Source of the DNA: Gammaproteobacteria bacterium UBA6173
Lineage (GTDB): Bacteria > Pseudomonadota > Gammaproteobacteria > Pseudomonadales > Pseudohongiellaceae
Assembly (NCBI GenBank): GCA_002422225.1
Contig: DITX01000018.1
Coordinates: 40,694 to 64,304 of the forward strand
Direction of reading: 5' to 3'
DNA: 23,611 bases
In this document: positions 15,400-23,458 of the stretch, in pieces
Position numbering within the stretch: position 1 is the stretch's first letter
How the letters are laid out: the number at the start of each line of letters is the position of its first letter
Program-made: the position numbers and the translations under genes
The notes under the pieces: generated by a model
The model's input: only the letters and a program-made list of their open reading frames with translations
Databases searched by the model: none
What the model was told of the DNA's origin: nothing

Positions 15400-15433
15400 A
15401 GCATAAAGTCGATTTATGACAGAAAGATGACAA
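15400..15433 (-). promoter_or_regulatory. Pho box and -10 element of phoU
   Basis: On the minus strand TTGTCAT (15433-15427), CTTT, CTGTCAT (15422-15416) is a nearly ideal PhoB site. Ten bases later TATGCT (15405-15400) serves as the -10. The predicted transcript starts near 15393, leaving a leader of about 20 bases before the ATG. The same box is about 85 bases upstream of ppk1 in the opposite orientation. Confidence 0.85.
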
Positions 15434-15480
15434 TTTTGCCACAGTTGCGTAAGGGATATATCAATGCCTGCGCTCTACGC

Positions 15481-15486
15481 TAGAAT
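15481..15486 (+). promoter_or_regulatory. -10-like element of ppk1
   Basis: TAGAAT matches the -10 consensus at five of six positions, 30 bases before the ATG at 15516. No -35 is recognisable at the usual distance (sequence near ATATCA), so an activator, perhaps PhoB bound to the nearby box, may be needed. This is inference. Confidence 0.35.
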
Positions 15487-15515
15487 AACAGTTCTCTTTA
15501 TCTCTGGTAGTTGTT

Positions 15516-17684
15516 ATGAGTATTAAACAGGTAAATCCTGCGGACATGCAGGAGCAAGAATTGTCGATTCCACTGGAGTCAATTGGATGCCCTGCGATTG
15601 CGGCAGATATTGATCTGAACGACAGTAATTACTACCTGAACCGGGAACTCAGTTACATGCAATTTAACTTGCGCGTACTTGATCAAGCGCGCAACAAGCA
15701 ACACCCGCTGTTAGAAAGGTTAATGTTTTTACTGATATTCAGCTCAAACCTGGATGAGTTTTATGAAATTCGTGTATCAGGTTTAAAAAAACAACTTGGT
15801 TTTGGGCGACAAAGGCCTGGCCCCGACGGTAAATACCCGCAAGAAGTGATGAGTGAAGTTCATCAAATTGTGCGCCAAGCACTCCAGGAGCAATATCAGA
15901 TACTGAACGAAGAGCTATTGCCTGCCCTGGCTGCTACAAAAATCAAATTCCTTTATCGGCATGAGTGGGATGAAAAACTTTCATCCTGGACGCAGGAATA
16001 TTTTCGAAATGAAGTATTGCCCGTGATCAGCCCATTAGGACTGGACCCAGCTCACCCTTTTCCAAGGCTCGTAAATAAAAGCCTAAATTTCATTCTTTCA
16101 TTGGAAGGTAAAGATGCCTTTGGTCGCGACAGCGGCCTAGCGATTGTGCCAGCGCCACGTGCCCTGCCTCGACTTATTAAAGTGCCCTCCCACATAACGC
16201 CAGATGGTGACAATTTTATTTTCTTGTCATCCGTCATCCATGAACATGTAGAAGAGTTTTTCCCAGGAATGAAGGTAAAAGAATGTCATCAGTTCCGGGT
16301 CACTCGCAATTCTGATTTGGAAATGAGTAATGTCGAGGTAGAAGATGTGGCCAGCGCGCTGCAAGGCGAATTGCACCTTCGTAGATTTGGCGCTGCTGCC
16401 AAACTCGAAGTAGGCGCCGGGTGTCCCGCTGAATTGACAGACTTCCTGCTTGAACGCTTCAATCTCACCGAAGAGGAATTATTCAGATTGGATGGCCCGG
16501 TAAATTTGCAGCGATTGATGGCGCTATTTAGCATGATTAACCGTCCTGATCTTCGGTTTCCACCCTTTTCGCCCGGTACTCCCGCAGCACTCGAAGAAGG
16601 AAGTTGCATTTTTACTGCTGTCAATCGTGAAGATCAGTTACTGCTCCATCCCTATCAGTCGTTTATACCGGTAATAGATTGGGTGCGGCAGGCTGCAAGG
16701 GATCCGGGCGTGATTTCTATCAAGCAGACCTTATATCGCACAAATGAATCCTCTGAGCTAGTTGAATCCCTGTCTGAAGCTGCACGAAATGGCAAGGAAG
16801 TAACGGTCGTCATTGAACTCAGAGCACGATTTGACGAAGAGGAAAACATTCAATTTGCAAGCATCCTGCAGGAGGCGGGCGCCGTTGTTGTGTATGGCGT
16901 CATGGGCTACAAAACCCATGCCAAGATGTTGCTGATCGTGCGACGCGAAAATGGTCGACTCAAGCGCTATGTGCATTTGGGCACCGGCAATTACCACCGA
17001 AAGAACTCGCTGTCATACACGGACTACAGCCTGATGACATGTGATGAAATTCTGTGCTCCGATGTTCACAAGGTTTTCCAGCAGATCACAGGCATGGGTA
17101 AAAAAATCTCACCCGATTTAATACTGAATGCACCTTTCAAGCTCATGAAAGGGCTTGTGCAATTGATCCAACAGGAAAAACAATGCGCTTTGGAAGGTAA
17201 ACCGGCAAGAATCATCGCCAAGGTAAATGCGCTAACGGATCCAGTAATCATCAGGGAGCTTTATTGCGCGTCACAGTCAGGTGTAAAAATTGATTTGATC
17301 GTGCGCGGGATTTGCTGCTTAAAGCCAGGGGTACCTGGCGTTTCTGAAAACATTCGAGTGGTTTCGATTATCGGCCGGTTTCTCGAGCATTCTCGAGTGT
17401 TCTATTTTGCCAATAATACCTTCACTGTGTACTGCTCAAGTGCGGATCTGATGGAGCGAAATCTGCAGCGCAGAATTGAAATTGCCTATCCCATTTTGCG
17501 AAAAAAATGGGTTAACCGGATTCTTGAGGAGCTAGAGCTATATTTGTCGGATAGACAGCAAAGTTGGGAATTGATGGCCGACGGGACTTATAGAAAACTG
17601 GCCCCCTGTATTGGAGATTCCACTGATGGCGTACAAGCGATTCTGCTTAACTCGCTCTCAACACACGCAATGGCGAGTCGTTAA
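15516..17684 (+). CDS. ppk1: Polyphosphate kinase 1
   Basis: Ppk1 reversibly transfers the terminal phosphate of ATP to a growing polyphosphate chain. This 722-residue protein is of normal length. The N-terminal block NYYLNRELSYMQFNLRVLDQA is the Ppk1 start signature, cited here as NRELSYMQFNLRVL (residues 42-55). The active site is visible: KTHAKMLLIVRR with the phospho-accepting His468 and the second conserved histidine, His625, in RFLEHSRVFYF. The nucleotide-contact segments (IKQTLYRTN, VVIELRARFDEE) are intact. The first 35 residues are an acidic extension of variable type. The ribosome binding site is weak. The last 38 bases overlap the 3' end of the convergent ppx. Placing ppk1 with ppx, phoU, phoB and phoR makes it part of a polyphosphate and phosphate-starvation block. 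Confidence 0.95.
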   Translation: MSIKQVNPADMQEQELSIPLESIGCPAIAADIDLNDSNYYLNRELSYMQFNLRVLDQARNKQHPLLERLMFLLIFSSNLDEFYEIRVSGLKKQLGFGRQRPGPDGKYPQEVMSEVHQIVRQALQEQYQILNEELLPALAATKIKFLYRHEWDEKLSSWTQEYFRNEVLPVISPLGLDPAHPFPRLVNKSLNFILSLEGKDAFGRDSGLAIVPAPRALPRLIKVPSHITPDGDNFIFLSSVIHEHVEEFFPGMKVKECHQFRVTRNSDLEMSNVEVEDVASALQGELHLRRFGAAAKLEVGAGCPAELTDFLLERFNLTEEELFRLDGPVNLQRLMALFSMINRPDLRFPPFSPGTPAALEEGSCIFTAVNREDQLLLHPYQSFIPVIDWVRQAARDPGVISIKQTLYRTNESSELVESLSEAARNGKEVTVVIELRARFDEEENIQFASILQEAGAVVVYGVMGYKTHAKMLLIVRRENGRLKRYVHLGTGNYHRKNSLSYTDYSLMTCDEILCSDVHKVFQQITGMGKKISPDLILNAPFKLMKGLVQLIQQEKQCALEGKPARIIAKVNALTDPVIIRELYCASQSGVKIDLIVRGICCLKPGVPGVSENIRVVSIIGRFLEHSRVFYFANNTFTVYCSSADLMERNLQRRIEIAYPILRKKWVNRILEELELYLSDRQQSWELMADGTYRKLAPCIGDSTDGVQAILLNSLSTHAMASR

Positions 17685-18603
17685 GGTCACGAGCCTTTAC
17701 CATATAGTGAAGCATTCCCTCTCGTAACGCAGCAGGGCTAAAGTGGAGTTTGTTTATTTGATGAACCTTCATAAATCCGGTCAGCACTGCCCAGCCAGGC
17801 AGCAGCAGCTCTTTGCGACTGTTTTTAAGTCCCGGCAGTGTTCGACCAGGGTTTAGTGTTGTCTCTATGATGTCACTTTCCAGTTTTGCCAGAACGTCAA
17901 AATCAACAAGTGTAGAACCAGCGGCAGACGGATACTTGTGAGAGCAAATAGCGCTCAGCATTTTTGCTGTGCCAGATGACGCAAAAACCTCAGCCCAAGG
18001 GGTACGGGCCAATTGATCTGCGACTTGCGCAAATACCTGTTCAGCGTCATCTGCCGCCATCGTCAATTGTTTACGCAACAGGTCTTTGTTTTCCAACCTT
18101 GTACTGAACCAGCGATCTCTCCAGCTCACGCATCCAATCGGCAAGCTATGCGCCTGTAATTGGACTGGGCCTTTACCCACAATTAGTTCTGTGCTGCCGC
18201 CACCTATATCGATCACAAGCCTGACTTGGTCATCTTTCGGTATAGCAGATGTCACCCCGGCGTAAACAAGGGCAGCTTCCTCAAGCCCGGTCACTACATC
18301 AACGGCAAAACCCCGGCTCTTGGCTTGATTAATAAAGTCTTGTGAATTTTCTGCGACTCGCAGCGCATTAGTGCCAACGACCCATAAGTATTTAATGGGA
18401 TACCGCTCCATCGCCAAAGCAAATGCCTCTAGGCACACAAGTCCTCGCTGGAAAGCATCAGCATTAATAGTGCAATTTTGTGAAAGTCCTTCTCCTAGCT
18501 GAACTTTTTCACTGAATCGTTCAACTATTTCGTGCGCACCATCATGCCATCGGGCGATGAGAAGGTGAAAACTATTAGATCCAAGGTCAACGCATGCATA
18601 CAT
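17647..18603 (-). CDS. ppx: Exopolyphosphatase/guanosine pentaphosphatase, short Ppx/GppA form
   Basis: This enzyme releases phosphate from polyphosphate ends or hydrolyses pppGpp. The 318-residue protein contains the Ppx/GppA ASKHA fold: phosphate loop 1 VDLGSNSFHLLIA (residues 5-17), the VGTNALRVAEN strand, the catalytic glutamate in GLEEAALVYAGV, phosphate loop 2 VIDIGGGSTELIVG, and FASSGTAKML. It stops before the C-terminal HD-like domain of the roughly 500-residue E. coli enzymes, so it is the short form like that of Aquifex. Ppx and GppA cannot be separated by eye; the neighbourhood with ppk1 makes Ppx the better guess. The ATG at 18603 is preceded by AAAGGA at a long distance. The 3' end overlaps ppk1 by 38 bases on the opposite strand. 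Confidence 0.88.
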   Translation of the reverse strand: MYACVDLGSNSFHLLIARWHDGAHEIVERFSEKVQLGEGLSQNCTINADAFQRGLVCLEAFALAMERYPIKYLWVVGTNALRVAENSQDFINQAKSRGFAVDVVTGLEEAALVYAGVTSAIPKDDQVRLVIDIGGGSTELIVGKGPVQLQAHSLPIGCVSWRDRWFSTRLENKDLLRKQLTMAADDAEQVFAQVADQLARTPWAEVFASSGTAKMLSAICSHKYPSAAGSTLVDFDVLAKLESDIIETTLNPGRTLPGLKNSRKELLLPGWAVLTGFMKVHQINKLHFSPAALREGMLHYMVKARDLNDSPLRVLRAS

Positions 18604-18707
18604 CTGTAGTATTTATATCCTTTAAATTTTCTGGATTAGAGCATGGATTCGATATGCGGCTCCACCCTGACGCCGGCATTTTTATGTTAATAGAAGGTTT
18701 TGATGAC

Positions 18708-18713
18708 TATAAT
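18708..18713 (+). promoter_or_regulatory. -10 element for the glycosyltransferase gene
   Basis: A perfect TATAAT lies 40 bases before the TTG start. The -35 position (TGTTAA) is a poor match, so confidence is modest. The gap between ppx and this gene (18604-18752) must also hold the ppx promoter, for which only a TATAAA close to the start is visible. Confidence 0.4.
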
Positions 18714-18752
18714 GATTCAACACAGTAAAAGTACAAAAGTGAGTGGCATCGA

Positions 18753-20672
18753 TTGAATTCCCCCGCATATAAGACCTTGTTTTTAGTCACGCTCGCGACT
18801 GCTGCAGTTATATTTCTGATCAAACTCGGGCTGGCTTTCCGCCTCGAATTGTATAGCGACGAGATATTTTATTGGCAAGCCTCCAGATTTCCAGCGCTTG
18901 CATACAGCGACTTGCCATTTATGGCGGCTCTGTTTGCAGGTATTGGCACCGAGCTATTGGGCAATTCACCTCAGGCCGTGCGCTCAATTTTTCTGCTCTG
19001 TGGTCTGTCATTACCATTACTTGTCTTTTGGGTAGCACTCCCATTGCATGGACGCAGGAGTGCTTTGATGTCGGCATTTCTGAGTTTGTGCTTGCCAACG
19101 CTCGCCATTATGGGACTCTTTGCCGTGCCTGATGCTGCCTTGCTGGTGTTTGGCTTACTCTTTATTGGGTTTGTTGAGCGAGCAACCCGCCTGGGTAATT
19201 CGCAATATTGGATTGCTGCTGGCATTGTTGCTGCGCTTGGTTTGAGTACACACTATAGATTTGCACCGTACCTGCTTGCTGCTTTGATGTTTTTTATTAT
19301 TGAAAAACGTCAATGGCACCAATGGCGAACAACTCGTTTCTGGATTGCTGCGGGCATTGCCTCAATCGGCCTTTTCCCTGCGCTGAGTTTCAATTATGTA
19401 AACAGTCTGGCAGGGCTGGACTATCATCTTGTGGAGCGCCATCCATGGCAATTTCAAGTGAAAGGTCTGTTACATCCCTTTATTCAGGCAACCGCAGTCA
19501 CCCCGCTGCTTTACGCTACACTTTTGTTTACGCTTTGGAGCCTGATCAGGCAGGCCAGGCAGGGCAGCGAAAGGGCGTTACTTTTTGCATTGTTTGCCTT
19601 ATTCAATCTCGGCATTTACATGCTGCTTTCCCCCTGGAGTGACACAACAAGAACAACGATCCATTGGCCAATTTCAGGATACCTGCCCTTGCTTGTCTTT
19701 GCGCCTGCCACCTTAAGAGCGCTAAAAGAAAAGTTGTCTCAAGAATTCCCGACATTAAACCCGGTTAAGTTGGTTTTACTTGTGCCAGTGACGGGACTTC
19801 TAGGAACTTTGTTTTTACTGGGAGGCATTGGGTCTCAAGGTTTTAACCAGTCTTTACAGAACCTGATTGGCCCCGGTGTGCTTTCAAACAAAATGGCGGG
19901 ATGGTCTCCGCTTGTCGAGCATCTCAACGCATTACAGACGCAACATGGATTCCCAGAAGACATGTTGATTGTCACCGACAACTACTACACCGCTGCACAG
20001 ATCAGTTTTGCAACGGCGAATAACACTGTCTACACGACAGATACTAATAAAGTAATCCGGGATGGTCGCCAAACCCAGTACCGGATCTGGGAACTTGATA
20101 CTGATGGGCTACTCAAAAACTGGAGCGAAGACGCCATTTTTGTTACAGAAGACAGCACCCTCGACAGTATTGAAAAGTCACTGATCATGTCTGATATATG
20201 TAGTCATTTTTCAGAAGTTGGCCTTCTGGATCAACTCTTTCTATTCCAAGGCGATAAAATTTTCAGTTTTTATGTTGCGAAAGGCCTACGCCCAGATGGC
20301 TTGGAGCGCACTGTCTTTCCTGAGTGTCCAATGCCGTCAGAGGCCTGGTTAGACTCGCCAAGTCGACATGAAGAACTGAAAGATAAAACGCTCATATCCG
20401 GTTGGACTATCAACAGCGCTGGGGTTAACAAAGTCAGTGTATTGCTAGACGGCATTGAGGTAGCTGAAACTGTGAGATCGGTGTCGCGCGACGATGTTGT
20501 CACTTTAAAAAATGCGGATTTTGATCCAGCAGCACCTTTATTGGGATTTGCTGTTGAAATAGACACTCATCAATTTAAGAACGGTCAGTACCAACTGAGT
20601 TTGGAGCTGTTAACTGGAGCCGGTGAACGTCAACGCACAGGCTCCAGATTAATCAGGATAAATAACGAATAA
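18753..20672 (+). CDS. GT39/GT83-like polyprenyl-phosphate-sugar glycosyltransferase, membrane protein
   Basis: This 639-residue inner-membrane protein resembles the PMT/ArnT superfamily, which moves a sugar from an undecaprenyl-phosphate donor to lipid A, glycan or protein. The acidic pair Asp36-Glu37 in ELYSDEIFYWQAS follows the first membrane segment as in the catalytic loop of the family, and YSDLPFMAAL corresponds to its DHPP-like motif. Eight to ten more hydrophobic segments extend to residue 360. From about residue 365 to the end it is hydrophilic, with a central domain (residues 380-500) and a C-terminal beta-rich segment (GWTINSAGVNKVSVLLDGIEV, cited as WTINSAGVNKVSVLLDG). The start TTG at 18753 is the only reasonable one after an in-frame stop; the ribosome binding site is weak. 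Its stop is one base away from that of the convergent chemotaxis gene. The acceptor is unknown. Confidence 0.78.
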   Translation: MNSPAYKTLFLVTLATAAVIFLIKLGLAFRLELYSDEIFYWQASRFPALAYSDLPFMAALFAGIGTELLGNSPQAVRSIFLLCGLSLPLLVFWVALPLHGRRSALMSAFLSLCLPTLAIMGLFAVPDAALLVFGLLFIGFVERATRLGNSQYWIAAGIVAALGLSTHYRFAPYLLAALMFFIIEKRQWHQWRTTRFWIAAGIASIGLFPALSFNYVNSLAGLDYHLVERHPWQFQVKGLLHPFIQATAVTPLLYATLLFTLWSLIRQARQGSERALLFALFALFNLGIYMLLSPWSDTTRTTIHWPISGYLPLLVFAPATLRALKEKLSQEFPTLNPVKLVLLVPVTGLLGTLFLLGGIGSQGFNQSLQNLIGPGVLSNKMAGWSPLVEHLNALQTQHGFPEDMLIVTDNYYTAAQISFATANNTVYTTDTNKVIRDGRQTQYRIWELDTDGLLKNWSEDAIFVTEDSTLDSIEKSLIMSDICSHFSEVGLLDQLFLFQGDKIFSFYVAKGLRPDGLERTVFPECPMPSEAWLDSPSRHEELKDKTLISGWTINSAGVNKVSVLLDGIEVAETVRSVSRDDVVTLKNADFDPAAPLLGFAVEIDTHQFKNGQYQLSLELLTGAGERQRTGSRLIRINNE

Positions 20673-20673
20673 C

Positions 20674-22419
20674 TCAGTATCTACTGCCCAGCTTAAACTG
20701 GTTTACCAGCCCATCCAGCGAACTTAGCAGCTGATCTATCTCAGCGTGGTACTGTTTGCACTTGAGATAGTCTTCGGTGTTAAGCCGGCCATCCGCTGCA
20801 ATTTTTACACTGCTCTTTGCGATACCCTCGGTTACTTCAGACTGTTGTTTCACTGCGGTTGCTATGTCCCTACTGCGCTCAGCAATCAGAGAAACGGACG
20901 CTAATACCAGATCAAGCAGTTCATTCGCTGTATTTGCTGAACCAACACACTCGCGAGACAGCGAAACCCCTTGGTCCATCGCGCTGACTATTTGTGTGGT
21001 ATTGTCCTGGAGGTTTTGAATAATCGTGTTAATTTCTAAAGTTGACGACTGGGTTTTTTGTGCAAGACTCCGCACCTCGTCTGCCACGACCGCGAACCCA
21101 CGCCCCTGATCACCAGCCCTGGCTGCTTCGATAGCTGCATTCAGCGCTAACAGATTGGTCTGCTCTGCAATCCCTTGGATAACTTCAAGCACTGAGTGAA
21201 CTTTCTGGTTGTGGTCCCGCATGTAGTGCACTTTCTGTTGGATCATAGACAACGAACCCGACAGTTTTTCTACTGAGCTTCGAGTATGGGAAACAGCTTC
21301 AGTGGCCTTCTGGGTTGCACCGTTTGCTTCTTTGGCCGCATCGACGCTGGTTTGCGCACCATCAGCCACATCAGCCAAGGAGGAGGACAATTCAGTTGTC
21401 GATGACGCCAACAACTCGGTTTCTTCCAATTGAGAGGCTGATCTGCCAGCTGTGCGTTGAATCATTTGCGAAAACTGAGCAGACTTTCCGGTAACGTCCG
21501 AATTGGTAACCAACACCTGTCTGATAATATCGGCAAGTTTGCTGACAAAAATATTAAAGCTTGCTCCGAGTTTAGAGAGCTCATCCGTGCCTTGCTCCTC
21601 CAATCGCCTACTGAGGTCGCCAGAGCCTTTGGCGATATCGTGCATATAGGCCTCTGCTTTGGTCAGCGGCAATGTTATTGATCTGGAGAGGTAATATGCG
21701 GCGGCACTGAGTGCCATCAGCAATAGAGCAATAATCACAGCAGAATCACGGGCCCACTGGAAAAACTGCGCGTTTACGTCATCAACATATAGTCCATGGA
21801 TAATAACCCAGTCCCAAGGCTCAAAAAGTTCCGCATAGACAGTTTTGAGTTCAGCTTGAGGATGAGCGATGGGATCATCCGTATATGTGAGGAAGCGGTA
21901 CCCGAACATAGGCTCAGGGAAATACAAATATTCTGCAAAACCTGTATAGCTGTCACCTGTGTATCGATGGATAATTTCGGTCATCATAGGTGTCGGATCG
22001 CGATAACCATTCGCCTCCATTCGTTGTTCAGGGGTTGTTGCGGCGGACTGAATCGCACTACGAACTTGTGCGTCAGTATCCAGAGCACTGTCTACGCCTC
22101 GCAATGGGTGCGCCAGAATCTGACCAAGTCTGTGGTAAAGCAACAGGTAATTTCGTTCGTTTACCATCGTATTGTTGATAAGAAAGCGGCCTTGTCTTTT
22201 TGCTTCCGCATCAGTTAGCTGGCCATTGCGTACCTGGCTTTGTAGACCGCTCAAGGCCTTGTGGATCATTTGCACCTGATTCACGCTGCCTTCTCGCAAT
22301 TGGTCCATAAATCGCTCGCGGGCCTGAAGAAGCAAGGTTAAACTGAGCCCTATAATGGCGAGCAGACTCACAATGACTATCAGCCCTACTCGGGTTCGTA
22401 TGGTAAATTTACTAAACAT
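20674..22419 (-). CDS. Methyl-accepting chemotaxis protein with a Cache-type sensor domain
   Basis: This 581-residue membrane chemoreceptor passes ligand signals to CheA/CheW. A transmembrane helix (residues 10-32) is followed by a periplasmic sCache-like domain (about 35-222; the segments NYLLLYHRLGQILAHPLRG and EPWDWVIIHGLYVDD fit it). Then come a second helix (226-244), a HAMP domain, and the long cytoplasmic coiled coil. Its tip is the conserved IAEQTNLLALNAAIEAARAG, with GRGFAVVADEVRSLAQKTQ following. No C-terminal NWETF-type CheR/CheB tether is present. The frame is open to 22500, but ATG 22419 has a GAGGGAA ribosome binding site and fits family starts; the extension would read through the promoter. 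The ligand is unknown. No che or fla genes are in the window, so it is an orphan receptor. Confidence 0.93.
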   Translation of the reverse strand: MFSKFTIRTRVGLIVIVSLLAIIGLSLTLLLQARERFMDQLREGSVNQVQMIHKALSGLQSQVRNGQLTDAEAKRQGRFLINNTMVNERNYLLLYHRLGQILAHPLRGVDSALDTDAQVRSAIQSAATTPEQRMEANGYRDPTPMMTEIIHRYTGDSYTGFAEYLYFPEPMFGYRFLTYTDDPIAHPQAELKTVYAELFEPWDWVIIHGLYVDDVNAQFFQWARDSAVIIALLLMALSAAAYYLSRSITLPLTKAEAYMHDIAKGSGDLSRRLEEQGTDELSKLGASFNIFVSKLADIIRQVLVTNSDVTGKSAQFSQMIQRTAGRSASQLEETELLASSTTELSSSLADVADGAQTSVDAAKEANGATQKATEAVSHTRSSVEKLSGSLSMIQQKVHYMRDHNQKVHSVLEVIQGIAEQTNLLALNAAIEAARAGDQGRGFAVVADEVRSLAQKTQSSTLEINTIIQNLQDNTTQIVSAMDQGVSLSRECVGSANTANELLDLVLASVSLIAERSRDIATAVKQQSEVTEGIAKSSVKIAADGRLNTEDYLKCKQYHAEIDQLLSSLDGLVNQFKLGSRY

Positions 22420-22482
22420 TGATTCCCTCGCCTGCGCGTGCCCACGTCCATGAGTGTGGACTATCTTTGTGTTGTACTGAAG

Positions 22483-22509
22483 GTAGCGGCAGTGCTTCAA
22501 AAAACATTA
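22483..22509 (-). promoter_or_regulatory. Sigma-28 (FliA)-type promoter of the chemoreceptor gene
   Basis: On the minus strand TAATGTTT (22509-22502), 11 bases, then GCCGCTAC (22490-22483) match the FliA consensus TAAAGTTT-N11-GCCGATAA at 13 of 16 positions with exact spacing. Transcription would start near 22475, about 55 bases before the ATG. Confidence 0.7.
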
Positions 22510-22534
22510 GCCTCATGAATGGCAAATGCCTTCA

Positions 22535-22563
22535 ATGACCAAACAGATTCAGTGCGATATAAT
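22535..22563 (+). promoter_or_regulatory. Sigma-70 promoter of cysE
   Basis: ATGACC (22535-22540), 17 bases, then a perfect TATAAT (22558-22563). Transcription starts near 22570 and leaves about 48 bases before the ATG at 22618. It also shows that the longer reading frame from 22519 would begin upstream of the transcript. Confidence 0.6.
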
Positions 22564-22617
22564 TCCGCCCCTTGTCAGATCTTAAACAATCAGAATCGCT
22601 TAAATGAAGGTGAACAA

Positions 22618-23397
22618 ATGCCCTTTTATATTTGGGAAAAACTCAAAACAGAAGCTCAGGAGCTGATTGATAGAGAGCCGTTGCTTGCTAGCTATGTCTA
22701 TGCGTGCGTGCTTAATCACCGAAACCTTAGCTCTGCATTGAGTTATTTATTGGCCCATAAGCTGGCCAATTATGTGATGTCGGCTGTCTCCATCAGAGAA
22801 TTGATTGATTCAGCGTTCAGGGACGCCCCTGAGATAGTCGAGTATGCGGCTTTCGATATCAAAGCCGTATTCGATCGTGATGCCGCGACAAATTCTTTTT
22901 TGCCTGTCATCCTGTACTTGAAAGGTTATCAGTCTATTCAGGTCCACCGAGTAGCTCACTTACTATGGAAAAGTGACCGAAAAGATCTCGCACTTTATCT
23001 GCAAAGTCGCAACTCTGAAGTTTTTGGCGTTGATATTCACCCAGCGTGTGTGATGGGCAAGGGAATAATGTTTGATCACGCCACTGGCATTGTCATAGGT
23101 GAAACAACCGTGATTGAGGATGATGTGTCTATCATGCAGTCAGTTACGCTGGGCGGAACAGGAAATGAGCAGGGTGATCGACACCCTAAAATACGCTCAG
23201 GCGTCTTGATTGCCGCTGGCGCTAAAGTCTTGGGCAATATTGAAGTTGGCCGAAGTGCAAAAGTGGGGGCCGGCAGCGTAGTTCTTAAGGACGTGCCGCC
23301 TTACACAACAGTAGTGGGTGTGCCGGCTCACGGCGTCGGTAAACCCTGCGACGAAAACCCGGCACACACGATGGACCAACTCGTTGACAATGACTAG
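22618..23397 (+). CDS. cysE: Serine O-acetyltransferase CysE
   Basis: CysE acetylates L-serine with acetyl-CoA to O-acetylserine, the precursor of cysteine. The 259-residue protein has an N-terminal helical domain (FYIWEKLKTEAQELIDREPLL, cited as WEKLKTEAQELIDREPLL) and a C-terminal left-handed beta-helix of hexapeptide repeats. That helix holds GVDIHPACVMGKG, the FDHATGIVIGETTVI segment with the catalytic His-Asp pair region, and VTLGGTGNEQGDRHPKI with the second conserved His. The C-terminal tail, which in many relatives carries feedback inhibition by cysteine and binds CysK, is short here and ends DQLVDND. ATG 22618 with AAGGTGA is chosen over 22519, since a TATAAT -10 lies between them. 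cysE is single and diverges from the chemoreceptor. Confidence 0.93.
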   Translation: MPFYIWEKLKTEAQELIDREPLLASYVYACVLNHRNLSSALSYLLAHKLANYVMSAVSIRELIDSAFRDAPEIVEYAAFDIKAVFDRDAATNSFLPVILYLKGYQSIQVHRVAHLLWKSDRKDLALYLQSRNSEVFGVDIHPACVMGKGIMFDHATGIVIGETTVIEDDVSIMQSVTLGGTGNEQGDRHPKIRSGVLIAAGAKVLGNIEVGRSAKVGAGSVVLKDVPPYTTVVGVPAHGVGKPCDENPAHTMDQLVDND

Positions 23398-23410
23398 GCT
23401 TGACCGGCTG

Positions 23411-23437
23411 TGGTCTGATCAGATGCTGATCTGACCA
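23411..23437. other. Hairpin downstream of cysE
   Basis: GGTCTGATCAG (23412-23422) and CTGATCTGACC (23426-23436) pair over ten positions with one T-T mismatch and a 3-base loop; the flanking T/A at 23411 and 23437 extend it. No T-run follows on either strand. It lies between the convergent ends of cysE and oadB and may act as mRNA end protection. Confidence 0.5.
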
Positions 23438-23450
23438 GATGCTGATCTAA
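23419..23450. repeat. Two-copy 16-base tandem repeat
   Basis: Two adjacent units, TCAGATGCTGATCTGA (23419-23434) and CCAGATGCTGATCTAA (23435-23450), differ at two positions, and a third partial unit CCAGA follows. Each unit contains the near-palindrome AGATGCTGATCT. It overlaps the hairpin at 23411-23437. Confidence 0.75.
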
Positions 23451-23458
23451 CCAGAAAG

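Noticed and set aside
22420..22500. 27-residue N-terminal extension of the chemoreceptor
   Set aside because: The upstream ATG overlaps the sigma-28 promoter, and ATG 22419 has a good ribosome binding site.
22519..22617. N-terminal extension of CysE
   Set aside because: It starts upstream of the TATAAT at 22558, so it would not be transcribed; the ATG at 22618 has a ribosome binding site.
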